The notes: generated from the letters alone by a model not told the origin. A stretch of 64,000 nucleotides of DNA from Methanospirillum lacunae (GCF_046195335.1 NZ_CP176093.1), one strand, 5' to 3'. Numbered from the stretch's first letter, positions 44,434 to 53,235 are shown. Translations and numbers: made by a program.

Positions 44434-46194
44434 TTATTTGGGACTGATCTGATAATATTTCCTGATATAATTCAGGACTTTTTCAGACTCGCTCCACCTT
44501 TGATCGAGTTTTGTGATACTGTCTGATATTTTATCAACCTGTTTCTGAACAACCTGACTCTTATCTTCAGTGAGATAAATATCAGCCAGCGAAATAATGA
44601 TAGACAGAGGATTTCTGATATTATCATTCAGAAATGCCATTTGAGCGAGATTACGCTGGATCTGATCAAGAAGTTGATTCTTCTCCTCTTCAAGTTTCTT
44701 TTTATTTGTAAGATCTTCACCTGAAGAGAGTGTGCCAAGGGTCTGACCTTCCGGAGTTCTTATAAGAGTATTTACCCATGAAACCGTGATTATTTTATTT
44801 TCCCGGGTAATAATCTCATTTTCATTTGAAAAGTACATTTCACCGGTAGAATGAATGATATTCTGAAACACCTCTTTGGTGGACTCTATCATTTCAACAG
44901 GAATAAACGTATCAAACCAGTTGAGCCCAATGATATCATCAACAGATGCACCAAGCATTTCTGCCCCTTTCCGGTTGATAAGGACGATGGTTCCATCACG
45001 GGAAAGGACGATTATCATGACTTCAGCTATATTGAGATATTGTTCGGCACGGTCACGTTCTATCCTGATAACCTCTTCAATCCGTTTCTGCTCAGAAATA
45101 TCAACAATACTCCCGATCATCCGGGTTGGAGTTCCTGATTCATCCCATGAAACCACGGAACCTCTGTCCATCACCCATTTCCAGGACCCGTTCGAGGTCC
45201 TAAGCCGGGTTTCAACTCTCCATCGACTGGTGCTGCCAGAAATATGCTCATGCAGTGAGGAAAGAACCCGTTCACGATCTTCCGGGTGTATTCGTTTCTC
45301 CCAGGAATCAAAGACTGGTTTAATATGTTCTTCTTCAAGGATTTTGGCAAATGCAGGGCTGTAATACACTTCCCCGGTCTTCATATTCCAGTCCCAGAGA
45401 CCATCTGAAGTTGCATTCATAGCGAGCCTGAATGTCTCTTCACTTGCTTTAAGTTCCTCTTCCATCAGTTTTTTGTCAGTCACATCAGTGGATATCGAGA
45501 CAACCTCATGGGAAGGAAGCCTGAACAAAGAAGTGTCATAATATCTCATTCGACCATCAGGTGTCTTAACTTCAGCCTGGTAGAGAACAGGTTCTGTTCC
45601 TTTGTGTACTTCTCGTAGTCGTGAAACCAGATCGGGTGTATGGATAACAGTGCCGATATCATCCAAAGTCCTGCCAATAACATCTGATTTTTGTTTGTTT
45701 TCGTACTTGAGAGCAGTGGAGTTGATATCTTTAATCTTATAATCAACGTCCTCCTTTCCATCACCAGTTACTTCATAGATAGCAGCCCCACTGGGCATTG
45801 TATCAAAAATCCCCCGGAAGAGGGATTCTTTCTCTTGCAATCGTTCTCTACTTTCTTTATTCATCTGGGAAAGAATCGTGATGACTGAGGCTATTATAAT
45901 AAAAATGAATACTCTGACTAATGCTTGGAAAACAACATCAAAATCCTGATAAAATAGAATAATAAGAGAAAAATAGATCAACGAAAGAAGAACTGAAAAA
46001 ACAAACCCACGCTTTTGATAAAATGTACAAGCGATTAAGATCGGAAAGTAATAGAGATTTTGGAAAACAATGGATATTCCCATCTGCAGGAAATAGAGGC
46101 TGATTCCAAGACACAGAAGGGTAGAAAATACCAGGGCTACAAAAGGCAACTGTCTGAAATCAAGACTACCCGGGGTGATATCAGGTTGGGACAT
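44434..46194 (-). CDS. Membrane PAS sensor without a kinase domain
   Basis: The 586-residue protein has about four membrane helices (residues 12-105), then three PAS domains (about 125-235, 245-370, 375-495), the second with the PAC-type GSVVSWDESGTPTRMIGSIV. The C-terminal helix pair shows MAFLNDNIRNPLSIIISLAD, where a histidine kinase H-box should be, but the His is replaced by Asn and no ATPase domain follows. It may be a phosphorylation-free signal relay. No partner is next to it. Confidence 0.78.
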   Translation of the reverse strand: MSQPDITPGSLDFRQLPFVALVFSTLLCLGISLYFLQMGISIVFQNLYYFPILIACTFYQKRGFVFSVLLSLIYFSLIILFYQDFDVVFQALVRVFIFIIIASVITILSQMNKESRERLQEKESLFRGIFDTMPSGAAIYEVTGDGKEDVDYKIKDINSTALKYENKQKSDVIGRTLDDIGTVIHTPDLVSRLREVHKGTEPVLYQAEVKTPDGRMRYYDTSLFRLPSHEVVSISTDVTDKKLMEEELKASEETFRLAMNATSDGLWDWNMKTGEVYYSPAFAKILEEEHIKPVFDSWEKRIHPEDRERVLSSLHEHISGSTSRWRVETRLRTSNGSWKWVMDRGSVVSWDESGTPTRMIGSIVDISEQKRIEEVIRIERDRAEQYLNIAEVMIIVLSRDGTIVLINRKGAEMLGASVDDIIGLNWFDTFIPVEMIESTKEVFQNIIHSTGEMYFSNENEIITRENKIITVSWVNTLIRTPEGQTLGTLSSGEDLTNKKKLEEEKNQLLDQIQRNLAQMAFLNDNIRNPLSIIISLADIYLTEDKSQVVQKQVDKISDSITKLDQRWSESEKVLNYIRKYYQISPK

Positions 46195-46338
46195 TATAGA
46201 CCTGTATTCTGAAAGCCTAGAGTAGAACTTACTTTGAGATCATTTAGGTTTGACGGTTTTATGATCACACCAAACCTAACAGGATCCGGGTTAAAAAAGT
46301 CGAAATAATCCAGGATGCGGTGATAATTATTGGAAAAA

Positions 46339-46878
46339 TTAAGAGAGTTGTTTGGTAAACGCAGCCAGATGGTTTTCAGATCCACTCTTGAGATTTTCGT
46401 ACACAGTCTTCAGATCCTCTCTGGTTGTGTTTGCAATTGCTCTATCAAGATCTGCTATGTCCTGTTCCTCAATCTTCACACCAGCGCTCAGAGCATCTAC
46501 TAGTGATTTATTGCCAAGTTCTTTTAATGAGGCAGAAAAATCCTGAATTTCCGTTGGAGCGCTACCGGGTGTAAGGTTATACCGGTCCAGAAGGAACTTC
46601 ACCGATTGGGTATGAGTTGTTTCGGACTGTGCTATGTTGTCAAACACCGGCAGGGAATACTTTTCGGACCATTCAGCATAGAGATCATGGCTCATCTGTT
46701 CTTCGCTGTGCATGAAACGCAAATCAGCAATTTCAATCTCTGACAGGTTATAATCCAGAGGGTCTGGAATGTTCAGAAGATTTCCTCCTTGTATGCCGCC
46801 ATATCCCTGTGCCGATACTGATGCCGGGAGAATGACTGCAATGGTTAAAAGACCAATGAGTAACTCAATTTGTATCAA
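46339..46878 (-). CDS. Secreted DUF2202 ferritin-like protein
   Basis: The 179-residue protein begins at a TTG, nine bases after a perfect GGAGGTGA ribosome binding site, and this start gives a clean signal peptide (LLIGLLTIAVILPASVSA). A Gly-rich start (QGYGGIQGG) leads into the DUF2202 helices, with E/H pairs such as MHSEEQMSHDLYAEW and QSETTHTQSV that could bind a di-metal site. It lies downstream of the Ser/Thr kinase gene on the same strand and has a copy of the shared operator upstream. Confidence 0.82.
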   Translation of the reverse strand: MIQIELLIGLLTIAVILPASVSAQGYGGIQGGNLLNIPDPLDYNLSEIEIADLRFMHSEEQMSHDLYAEWSEKYSLPVFDNIAQSETTHTQSVKFLLDRYNLTPGSAPTEIQDFSASLKELGNKSLVDALSAGVKIEEQDIADLDRAIANTTREDLKTVYENLKSGSENHLAAFTKQLS

Positions 46879-46953
46879 ACTCTTTTCACCTCCGATGATG
46901 CCGAAGAAACCATACATCATAGAAGTATTAAAATGAAGGAGTCTGATCCAGTT

Positions 46954-46981
46954 CCCCCCGAATAATGAGGTTACCGAGGGG
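46954..46981 (-). promoter_or_regulatory. Shared operator, site 2 (DUF2202 promoter)
   Basis: On the gene strand it reads CCCCTCGGTAACCTCATTAT followed by TCGGGGGG. It lies 20 bp upstream of a TATA-like TTTTAATA (46926-46933). Sites 1 and 3 align to it with the same distance to their TATA-like boxes. Confidence 0.68.
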
Positions 46982-47025
46982 AGTATACCATTACAATACT
47001 ACAAATTAGTACTTTTCACTCTGAT

Positions 47026-48282
47026 TCAGTTGAGTATGTGATCCAGATCTTCCAGAAGTGCCTTTGCAGATAAATATCTATCACCGGGGCTGGATGCCAG
47101 GCATTTCTGGATAATCGGGAGAATTTCAGCACCTTTTCGCTGTAAAAAAACCGGCTCCTTTCCTGAAGGAATGGTTGCTTTGCCTGTCAGAAGCTCTGAA
47201 AATACCATCCCGATCTCCCAGATATCAGTGCCATACCCACAGTCCGGTGCCTGTTGATGCTGCTCTGGTGCTGCATATCGTGGAGAAAACCCGGATATAG
47301 ACCACCGGGATGGGCCTGACCTTGCAAGCCCCCAGTCGGTCAATTTCACAGATCCATCGCTTGTGAGCAGGATATTTGAGGGTTTTATATCACAATGAGC
47401 CACTCCCCGCTCATGGGCATAAACCAGGGCTGATACAAGGCTTCTGACGATCTGCAGTCCCCTGACAACATCTACTGGTTTTTTAATATCTGCAAGAGTT
47501 CCGGGCAGGTATTCAATTTCAATATAGGGAACAGGGAGTATGTTTGCTGATAACACCGCTGCAATATGCGGGTGATCGAGATCTTTCCACACACTTATCT
47601 CCTGCATAAACGACATCCCGGTCTTTTCATCAACCCTGCGTGGAACTTTGACAACTACTGCAAGATTATCAGAGATCCGTTCTGCATACCAGATGATACC
47701 AACTCCTCCTTCCGTTAGGATCCTGACATTTCTGTACCGGTTTGCTGGAAGAGGAAACGGCAACGGTGTTAAGGTTTTTTCAGATCCCTCAAACGGGTAT
47801 CTGTTCCTGACAAGTTCGGTCACCCCGTACATTCCGAGAATAAACGAGAGTCCCAGTGAACCATAGACCAATAAAGGGAGCGGATACGTAAACTGAAGAA
47901 GATTAGCATACTGCCTGACAAAAAAGAGAAGACAGAGTATCAGAGTCGAGGAGATGATCAGGCCAAGCCCGACTGACATAATAAGATGCCATGAAAGATA
48001 CCACTTAAGCAGCATGACCAGATGCAGGACAATAAGCAATGAAAAGAAGATATACATTACAGGAAGAGACACATTCGCCGCATTACCCATCCCTGCATTT
48101 CCTCCATGCTCCATCTCTCCACCCATACCTCTATTTCCATGTTGTACAGGAGTAGATAATAGAAGGAGTATCACGACCACGTACAACCCGGCAAGTATCA
48201 GATTGAGAGCCCGGATTACCTGATTGTGTAACTCAGGTTTTGTTTTGATAGTTTGAGATCCTGGAAAGATAGTGGTCTTCAT
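47026..48282 (-). CDS. Membrane Ser/Thr protein kinase with a Met/His-rich outside loop
   Basis: The 418-residue protein has four membrane helices at about 24-46, 73-94, 97-121 and 131-155. The first outside loop is HGNRGMGGEMEHGGNAGMG (48-66). The kinase domain runs from about 185: G-loop TEGGVGIIW, Lys VVKVPRR (K212), catalytic loop HCDIKPSN (D298) instead of HRD, DWG (316-318) instead of DFG, and APE at 338-340. Catalytic K, D and D are present, so it is likely active although atypical. It sits 12 bp after the FHA-HTH gene. The Met/His loop suggests metal sensing. Confidence 0.86.
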   Translation of the reverse strand: MKTTIFPGSQTIKTKPELHNQVIRALNLILAGLYVVVILLLLSTPVQHGNRGMGGEMEHGGNAGMGNAANVSLPVMYIFFSLLIVLHLVMLLKWYLSWHLIMSVGLGLIISSTLILCLLFFVRQYANLLQFTYPLPLLVYGSLGLSFILGMYGVTELVRNRYPFEGSEKTLTPLPFPLPANRYRNVRILTEGGVGIIWYAERISDNLAVVVKVPRRVDEKTGMSFMQEISVWKDLDHPHIAAVLSANILPVPYIEIEYLPGTLADIKKPVDVVRGLQIVRSLVSALVYAHERGVAHCDIKPSNILLTSDGSVKLTDWGLARSGPSRWSISGFSPRYAAPEQHQQAPDCGYGTDIWEIGMVFSELLTGKATIPSGKEPVFLQRKGAEILPIIQKCLASSPGDRYLSAKALLEDLDHILN

Positions 48283-48294
48283 GAAAGTAATTGA

Positions 48295-49107
48295 TCAGGA
48301 ATTTCCTGAGAGATATAAAAAGGCTGCTCCCAGAGGTCCTGGTGAGAGCTCAATAAGGTCTTCATTTTTTAGTGTTACAGGATCATGTGATACAGGTTTG
48401 CCATTGAGATATGTACCACCTTTGCTGTTACCATCCTCAAGGGTCCAGACACCGACCCTTTTTCGCAACCAGGCATGAGGCCGCGAAGCACGGCTTACTG
48501 ACCGGTATTCATCTCCAAGAATGATTGCCGGTTCAGTGAAGAGAGCCTCCTCTGTCTCCTCACCTCTTCCAATCCGGTATAATTCGCTCTTTAATTCATA
48601 CCTTCGTCCACTATCAGAGCCGTTGGTCAGGGAAAGAGCAGGTCCGGTTCCAGGAGAGATCTCCCGCAGTCCCTTCTTTGCAGCCTCAATCCTGTCAGAA
48701 AGGCCTGATATTCCTGATTCTGATACAGAGGAGAAAAGGGCAAGGTTGCGGGTGGCCTGATCCAGACCACCGGGAATGAGAGAGTAATAAAATACCGGCT
48801 GACCATGGTTTACCGGGTCATCAGATACCCCTATCTCCTTTCTGATCAGACCAAGAGAGAGAAGCCGGGTCAGATGTTTTTTGGTATTTTCATAACTCGT
48901 AGAGATCTCATGGGCCACCTGCCTGACGGTCCGGGGTTTGGTTCCCATGAAAGACAACATCTGAAGCCTGACCGGACTTGCCAGAACATCAAGGTATTCA
49001 GAGAGCTCAGCGATGAACTCAGGATCTGAACCTGAAAGGATCGTCCGATCTTGGGAATTTTCAGATGTCATATCAATCAGTTCCTTCTTGATTGGTCCTT
49101 TCATCAT
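48295..49107 (-). CDS. FHA-domain winged-helix transcription regulator
   Basis: The 270-residue protein joins an ArsR-like winged helix (about 36-112; ASPVRLQMLSFMGTKPRTV and YENTKKHLTRLLSLGLI) to an FHA domain (about 175-265) with RIGRGEE, VSRASRPHAWL and the Asn loop NSKGGTYLNG. FHA domains bind phosphothreonine, so the neighbouring kinase may feed it. Cotranscription with the kinase gene (12 bp) supports that. ATGATG at 49107 was chosen; ATG 49158 and ATG 49071 are alternatives. An operator-like site lies just upstream, so it may autoregulate. Confidence 0.83.
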   Translation of the reverse strand: MMKGPIKKELIDMTSENSQDRTILSGSDPEFIAELSEYLDVLASPVRLQMLSFMGTKPRTVRQVAHEISTSYENTKKHLTRLLSLGLIRKEIGVSDDPVNHGQPVFYYSLIPGGLDQATRNLALFSSVSESGISGLSDRIEAAKKGLREISPGTGPALSLTNGSDSGRRYELKSELYRIGRGEETEEALFTEPAIILGDEYRSVSRASRPHAWLRKRVGVWTLEDGNSKGGTYLNGKPVSHDPVTLKNEDLIELSPGPLGAAFLYLSGNS

Positions 49108-49117
49108 ATCATCTCTA

Positions 49118-49144
49118 CCCCTGATAACCTTCGGGTTTAGAGGG
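49118..49144 (+). promoter_or_regulatory. Shared operator, site 3 (between FHA-HTH gene and pair 2)
   Basis: The plus strand reads CCCCTGATAACCTTCGGGTT then TAGAGGG. It lies 22 bp upstream of a TATA-like TTGATATT (49167-49174) for the plus-strand pair and just upstream of the chosen start of the FHA-HTH gene on the other strand, so it could control both. Confidence 0.66.
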
Positions 49145-49190
49145 AGAACAGATCCCATTTTAGGCCTTGATATTGCAGGCTGAAGTATGT

Positions 49191-49219
49191 GTATCTATAC
49201 ACCGCCCAGGCGGAGATAC
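49191..49219 (+). promoter_or_regulatory. Leader hairpin of pair 2
   Basis: CCGC-CCAG-GCGG (49202-49213 region) is a small hairpin; GTATCT (49191-49196) and AGATAC (49214-49219) add an outer stem. A 14-bp palindrome GTGTATCTATACAC spans 49189-49202. The shared TCTATRCACCGC links it to the pair 1 leader. It ends just before the ATG at 49223 and covers its GGAGAT ribosome binding site. Confidence 0.6.
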
Positions 49220-49222
49220 ATC

Positions 49223-49450
49223 ATGAAAGCAATTGTATTAATCCTCATCGTGGGCCTTATCGCCCTCGCAACTGTTCTTCCGGTATCAGCAGCCGGACAG
49301 AATGGAAATGGACAGATGCTACAGAATGGTACAGGAACAGTTGGTACTGGTGTGTGTCCCAACCCCGACTGTAATCTTGCTGATTGTCCAAATAACCAGA
49401 CTCCACCCAGAGATGGGACTGGAATACAGTATGGAAAATCTGAACAATAA
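49223..49450 (+). CDS. Small secreted Cys protein, short member of pair 2
   Basis: The 75-residue protein matches the 41763-41990 product throughout: signal peptide KAIVLILIVGLIALATVLPV, VSAAGQNGNG, GTGVCPNPDC, DCPNN and PPRDGTGIQYGK. Cys positions differ by one residue at the third Cys. Start ATG 49223 with GGAGATACATC before it; an upstream in-frame ATG at 49187 was rejected. It is divergent from the FHA-HTH gene. Confidence 0.78.
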   Translation: MKAIVLILIVGLIALATVLPVSAAGQNGNGQMLQNGTGTVGTGVCPNPDCNLADCPNNQTPPRDGTGIQYGKSEQ

Positions 49451-49464
49451 AGAGGTTTGAGTTA

Positions 49465-49791
49465 ATGAACAAAAGAGTCCTTGGAATTCTTGGAATTACT
49501 CTTATTTCTGTTCTGATCATTCTGATTATCGTCCTTCCGGCATCGGGTGTAGGTAATACAGGCCCGCGTGATGGAGTCGGTAACCAGGGTGGATATCATG
49601 CCCATCAGTATGGTTCTGGGCAGCAGAGTGGGTCCGGGACCGGATCCTGTATCAGTGAGAAATGCCCGCATTACGGGTCATCAGGTCGGGACGGAGCCCG
49701 CATGGAGTGTGAGGCATACGCTAACGGACATCGAAATGGTATGCATTCAGGATCAGAAAGCCGGGGGCATGGATATTCGATGAAAGGATAA
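49465..49791 (+). CDS. Small secreted Gly/His/Cys protein, long member of pair 2
   Basis: The 108-residue protein has a membrane-export helix (GILGITLISVLIILIIVLPA), then GPRDGVGNQGGYHAHQYG, the Cys core CISEKCPHYGSSGRDGARME, a lone Cys and a His/Gly-rich tail (GHRNGMHSGSESRGHGYS). It aligns with the 41445-41750 product. GAGGT precedes the start by 8 bp and the short member lies 14 bp upstream. His and Cys suggest metal binding. Confidence 0.74.
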   Translation: MNKRVLGILGITLISVLIILIIVLPASGVGNTGPRDGVGNQGGYHAHQYGSGQQSGSGTGSCISEKCPHYGSSGRDGARMECEAYANGHRNGMHSGSESRGHGYSMKG

Positions 49792-49931
49792 ATAATGTAA
49801 ATAAAACTGGAATATGTAACTCATTGTTTATCTATACATTTAGAATATCATATGAACTATGCATCAGATAGTTCGCAAATCATCGGAAACCACATGATAC
49901 CCCTGTCATCGCTATTGTTCTTCAATTATTT

Positions 49932-50504
49932 CTAAAATTGTTCTAAAGCCAACGATGAACCGAGACTCTTCATGGAAGAATGGAGATCTTCTCTTTCGTG
50001 TGCCGGTTTGTTTCGCATTCCGGCAACGACATACACCTCTTTAACATCAAATTCCAGTAGCTCAAACATCTTTTTCGTGTAATCAAAATACAACCGGAAT
50101 AGATTTGAGTCAGGATTGCCTTGAGTAAATACAAGTATCAGTTTTTTTCCGGCTTTTTCTTCCTTGAAATACGGGGAGAACCGTGGAGAGAATTGTGCGA
50201 ACAACCTATCGGTAAATATCTTCGCTTGTGCACTCATCTGTCCCATATAAACCGGTGAACCAAGAACAAGGGCATCGGCACACTCAATAGCATCATAAAG
50301 TATCTGCATATCATCGTTGATGACACAACCCCTATCGCTATTTTTACAATAAAAACAACCTCGACACGGAATGATGTCAAGATCATTGAAACACCAGGAT
50401 TCAGTTTTGGCACCTTGTTCTTTCGCACCTTCGAGTATTTTGTGCACTGTCCAGGCAGTATTGCCCTCTTTTCGCGGGCTAGCAATAAATCCAATGATTT
50501 TCAT
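49932..50504 (-). CDS. Iron-sulfur flavoprotein (NADPH-dependent FMN reductase family)
   Basis: The 190-residue flavodoxin-like protein has GFIASPRKEGNTAWTV as its FMN phosphate loop and the cluster motif CRGCFYCKNSDRGC (C-x2-C-x2-C-x6-C) as in Isf proteins of methanogens. SPVYMGQMSAQAKIF marks the second FMN-binding loop. It carries electrons in anaerobic metabolism or oxygen/peroxide defence. AAGGTATA precedes the ATG. Confidence 0.88.
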   Translation of the reverse strand: MKIIGFIASPRKEGNTAWTVHKILEGAKEQGAKTESWCFNDLDIIPCRGCFYCKNSDRGCVINDDMQILYDAIECADALVLGSPVYMGQMSAQAKIFTDRLFAQFSPRFSPYFKEEKAGKKLILVFTQGNPDSNLFRLYFDYTKKMFELLEFDVKEVYVVAGMRNKPAHEREDLHSSMKSLGSSLALEQF

Positions 50505-50698
50505 TATACCTTCTTGAACCTTCTGAGAAATCTTATATCTCTGTCACTCTATTGTTTTCCGGTACCAATAAGGCTGAATTGCACTTGTAAGGGTGTACGC
50601 GAGTTCATCCCGAAATAATATAAGAAAGAGATACCAGGCAATACTATACACCTTTTTAAAAATTACCGGTATCATTAATGCTAATCCTTGTTCTCTGC

Positions 50699-51355
50699 TT
50701 ATGCCGTACTACGTGAGAAAACCGCCCCATATCCTCCTCCCAGTTTCTGCCTGGCTTCAGCAAGTCCATTTTCGAGAGCCTGCCTATCCTCTGTTTCTGA
50801 ATATCCGGTATCGTCGATCATCTCAATTGCTGTCTGAAACGCCTGTTCTGCAGCCTGATACTGCCCAAGGATCAATGAGACCCGGCCAAGACCAGCATAT
50901 GCTGCCCATGCTGAATCTTCACCACCACACAAAGAGCTGGCTGTCTTATACGCGTCTATTGCTGATTGGTACCGTTTCGAACCTTCTAGTGCATACCCAA
51001 GACCCAACCAGGCATCATATGAATTTGAATCCAGATTGATTGCTTCTTCAAACTGCTTTTTAGCATCAAGAAATGATTCACTTGCAATAAGTTGATTACC
51101 TTTGGCTATTGATGATGAAACAGTCGGGATCTCCACATTAGTACCTGAAATATTTCTGGGAATGTAGAAATCAGGGAGAATACTGGTATCAGTCCGGTCA
51201 AGTACCCAGTCCGGAGCACCGAGCCAGCCCTGGGTATACCCCTCTTCAGCTAAAACGAGGGGAGCGATTGAAAAAATCACTGCCAGGAAACCGCAGATAT
51301 AGAGCATTACACTCTCCATATAACCGATTTTAATTCTCGTTTTCTTATTATGCAT
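50699..51355 (-). CDS. Secreted or membrane-anchored TPR protein
   Basis: The 218-residue protein has a signal or anchor helix at about 17-35 (VMLYICGFLAVIFSIAPLVL) and three to four TPR repeats (about 85-195: DAWLGLGYALEGSKRYQSAI, AAYAGLGRVSLILGQYQAAE). It is a likely scaffold. ATG 51355 follows AAGGTGACCC. It is divergent from the 51501 gene. Confidence 0.8.
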   Translation of the reverse strand: MHNKKTRIKIGYMESVMLYICGFLAVIFSIAPLVLAEEGYTQGWLGAPDWVLDRTDTSILPDFYIPRNISGTNVEIPTVSSSIAKGNQLIASESFLDAKKQFEEAINLDSNSYDAWLGLGYALEGSKRYQSAIDAYKTASSLCGGEDSAWAAYAGLGRVSLILGQYQAAEQAFQTAIEMIDDTGYSETEDRQALENGLAEARQKLGGGYGAVFSRSTA

Positions 51356-51500
51356 AGGGTCACCTTGACGGGAAATGAGAAATACTTTCTACCGCCACTA
51401 TCGTCACACAATATCGGGATTATATTCAAGAACAATTGCACAAATTTGTTATACTTCTACACCGAGGGGTCATTTAGTCAATGAGGGAGATGACAAGAAT

Positions 51501-52103
51501 ATGAAAAAAATGTTGGCAGTATTGATTCTGAACAGAACCAATACAGGATGGGTACTTCTCATTGCACTGATCATCATGATGATATGCACTATCCATGTTG
51601 CAGCATTGCCAACGGTCATGTTCCCACTCAAACCTTCCCCGATAACTGGCCCATACCAGGATGCTGAATTTCTTACTATTGCCAATGAGACAATCTACGG
51701 GTTATCTAATCAAACGATACCAAATGGCACAACCCTACGGGAACTCCAAACCACCCAGCAGAAACTTGCAAAGATGAATATCAGCCCTGATCTTTATCCA
51801 CGTGCAAGGCAGATTAATGCATATCTCTATTACACATCAAAAGCCGGGGATGCATACTCAGATGCCATGAGTCTGGCAAGTAAGCCATATTCACCAGCAT
51901 ATACTGATAGTTCAGTAACCAGTGAAGCAAAAGAGTATCAAATTGCATCACAGGTTATCTGGAATCAGATCATGGATCTCTATCCAGGGGTTTCTCCATA
52001 CCGGCTTGAAACATCGAAGACACCATACTCACCAAACGAAGATCCAACGTTCAAATGGCCGTATGATCCAGTGCAGACATATGCCATTGGTGACCTCTGG
52101 TAA
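51501..52103 (+). CDS. Secreted protein of unknown family
   Basis: The 200-residue protein has a long N-terminal hydrophobic helix (WVLLIALIIMMICTIHVA) and a mature part full of Tyr/Pro motifs (PYSPAYTDSS, LYPGVSPYRLE, TPYSPNEDPT). An in-frame start at 51375 was rejected; AGGGAGATGAC precedes ATG 51501. No family recognised. It is convergent with the Mrp gene. Confidence 0.65.
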   Translation: MKKMLAVLILNRTNTGWVLLIALIIMMICTIHVAALPTVMFPLKPSPITGPYQDAEFLTIANETIYGLSNQTIPNGTTLRELQTTQQKLAKMNISPDLYPRARQINAYLYYTSKAGDAYSDAMSLASKPYSPAYTDSSVTSEAKEYQIASQVIWNQIMDLYPGVSPYRLETSKTPYSPNEDPTFKWPYDPVQTYAIGDLW

Positions 52104-52148
52104 ATTCAGGTACCTTTCGACGAAAAAAGGGATCAGGCTGATAAAATA

Positions 52149-53030
52149 TTAATCAGATTTTTCAATCTCTGCCATCAACCGATCCATAACCTCGTCTATT
52201 GCTCTCCAGGTTGGAGAATCCTGTTTTTTTCCAATAAACGGATGGCCGGAATCCCCGGCTTCCCGCATTTTTATATCAAGGGGAATCTTTCCAAGGAATG
52301 GAACATGATGTTCCTGTGCTATCCGTTCACCCCCACCGCTTCCGAAGAGATCAATGGTACCATGGCAGTGGGGACAAGTAAGCCCGCTCATATTCTCAAT
52401 AACACCAAGGACCGGAATCTCAAGCATCCCTACAAAGGTGATTGCTTTGGTTGAATCCAGGGTTGCAACATCCTGCGGTGTTGTTACAATCACAGCCCCC
52501 CTGATATTTGGCGCTATTTGTGCAATTGTAAGAGCCTCGTCCCCGGTGCCAGGTGGTAGATCCACAATCAGGTAATCAAGACTTCCCCACCTGACATCAG
52601 AAAGGAACTGTCTGATCACTCCCATCTTGATTGCTCCCCTCCATACTACAGGATCGGATTTTTTCTCCAGCAGGAAAGCCATTGAAATGACTTGAAGGGT
52701 TCCTGTCATCCTGACCGGGACCAGCATCTGCCCATCACCAAGGAGCTGATACTCTTCAAGCCCCAGCATCTTGGGAACATTTGGTCCATGAATATCCAGG
52801 TCTAATAATCCGGTCTGCTTTCCAAGGGCAGAAAAAGCATATGCCAGGTTGACAGCAACCGTGGACTTCCCAACTCCTCCTTTTCCTGAAAGAACCAGGA
52901 TTACATGCTTGACATCAATTTTCGCTTTTTCTGGAGTTTTATGTGCAGGAACCGGACGTGGGGTTTGAATTTGATCATCAACGTTCGGTTCATGTGGAGA
53001 ATCTATTTTTTCAGGTGAACCATCAGCCAT
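52149..53030 (-). CDS. Mrp/NBP35-type Fe-S carrier ATPase
   Basis: The 293-residue protein has the deviant Walker A GKGGVGKSTVAVNLA, switch LDLDIHGPNVP, the family block DLPPGTGDEALT and the CxxC (LTCPHCHG) that holds a bridging Fe-S cluster between monomers. It delivers clusters to apoproteins, essential for a methanogen rich in Fe-S enzymes. A long N-terminal extension of about 35 charged residues precedes the P-loop. No close operon partner. Confidence 0.93.
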   Translation of the reverse strand: MADGSPEKIDSPHEPNVDDQIQTPRPVPAHKTPEKAKIDVKHVILVLSGKGGVGKSTVAVNLAYAFSALGKQTGLLDLDIHGPNVPKMLGLEEYQLLGDGQMLVPVRMTGTLQVISMAFLLEKKSDPVVWRGAIKMGVIRQFLSDVRWGSLDYLIVDLPPGTGDEALTIAQIAPNIRGAVIVTTPQDVATLDSTKAITFVGMLEIPVLGVIENMSGLTCPHCHGTIDLFGSGGGERIAQEHHVPFLGKIPLDIKMREAGDSGHPFIGKKQDSPTWRAIDEVMDRLMAEIEKSD

Positions 53031-53235
53031 GTTAGGACTCCGTTATTCATGCAACAGGGAAACCAACTCTACAAATTCAGAGAAAAGGATGCTGACATCA
53101 GATGTCTGATCTGAAATTCCAGATGATAGTGTCCATGTTTGTGGGCACATAATAATTACACATATGAGTAATAATTACTTTGCATTATAAACCAGAATCA
53201 AAGGATCAGTAAGTGAGAGAAAACTGGTTTTTCAT

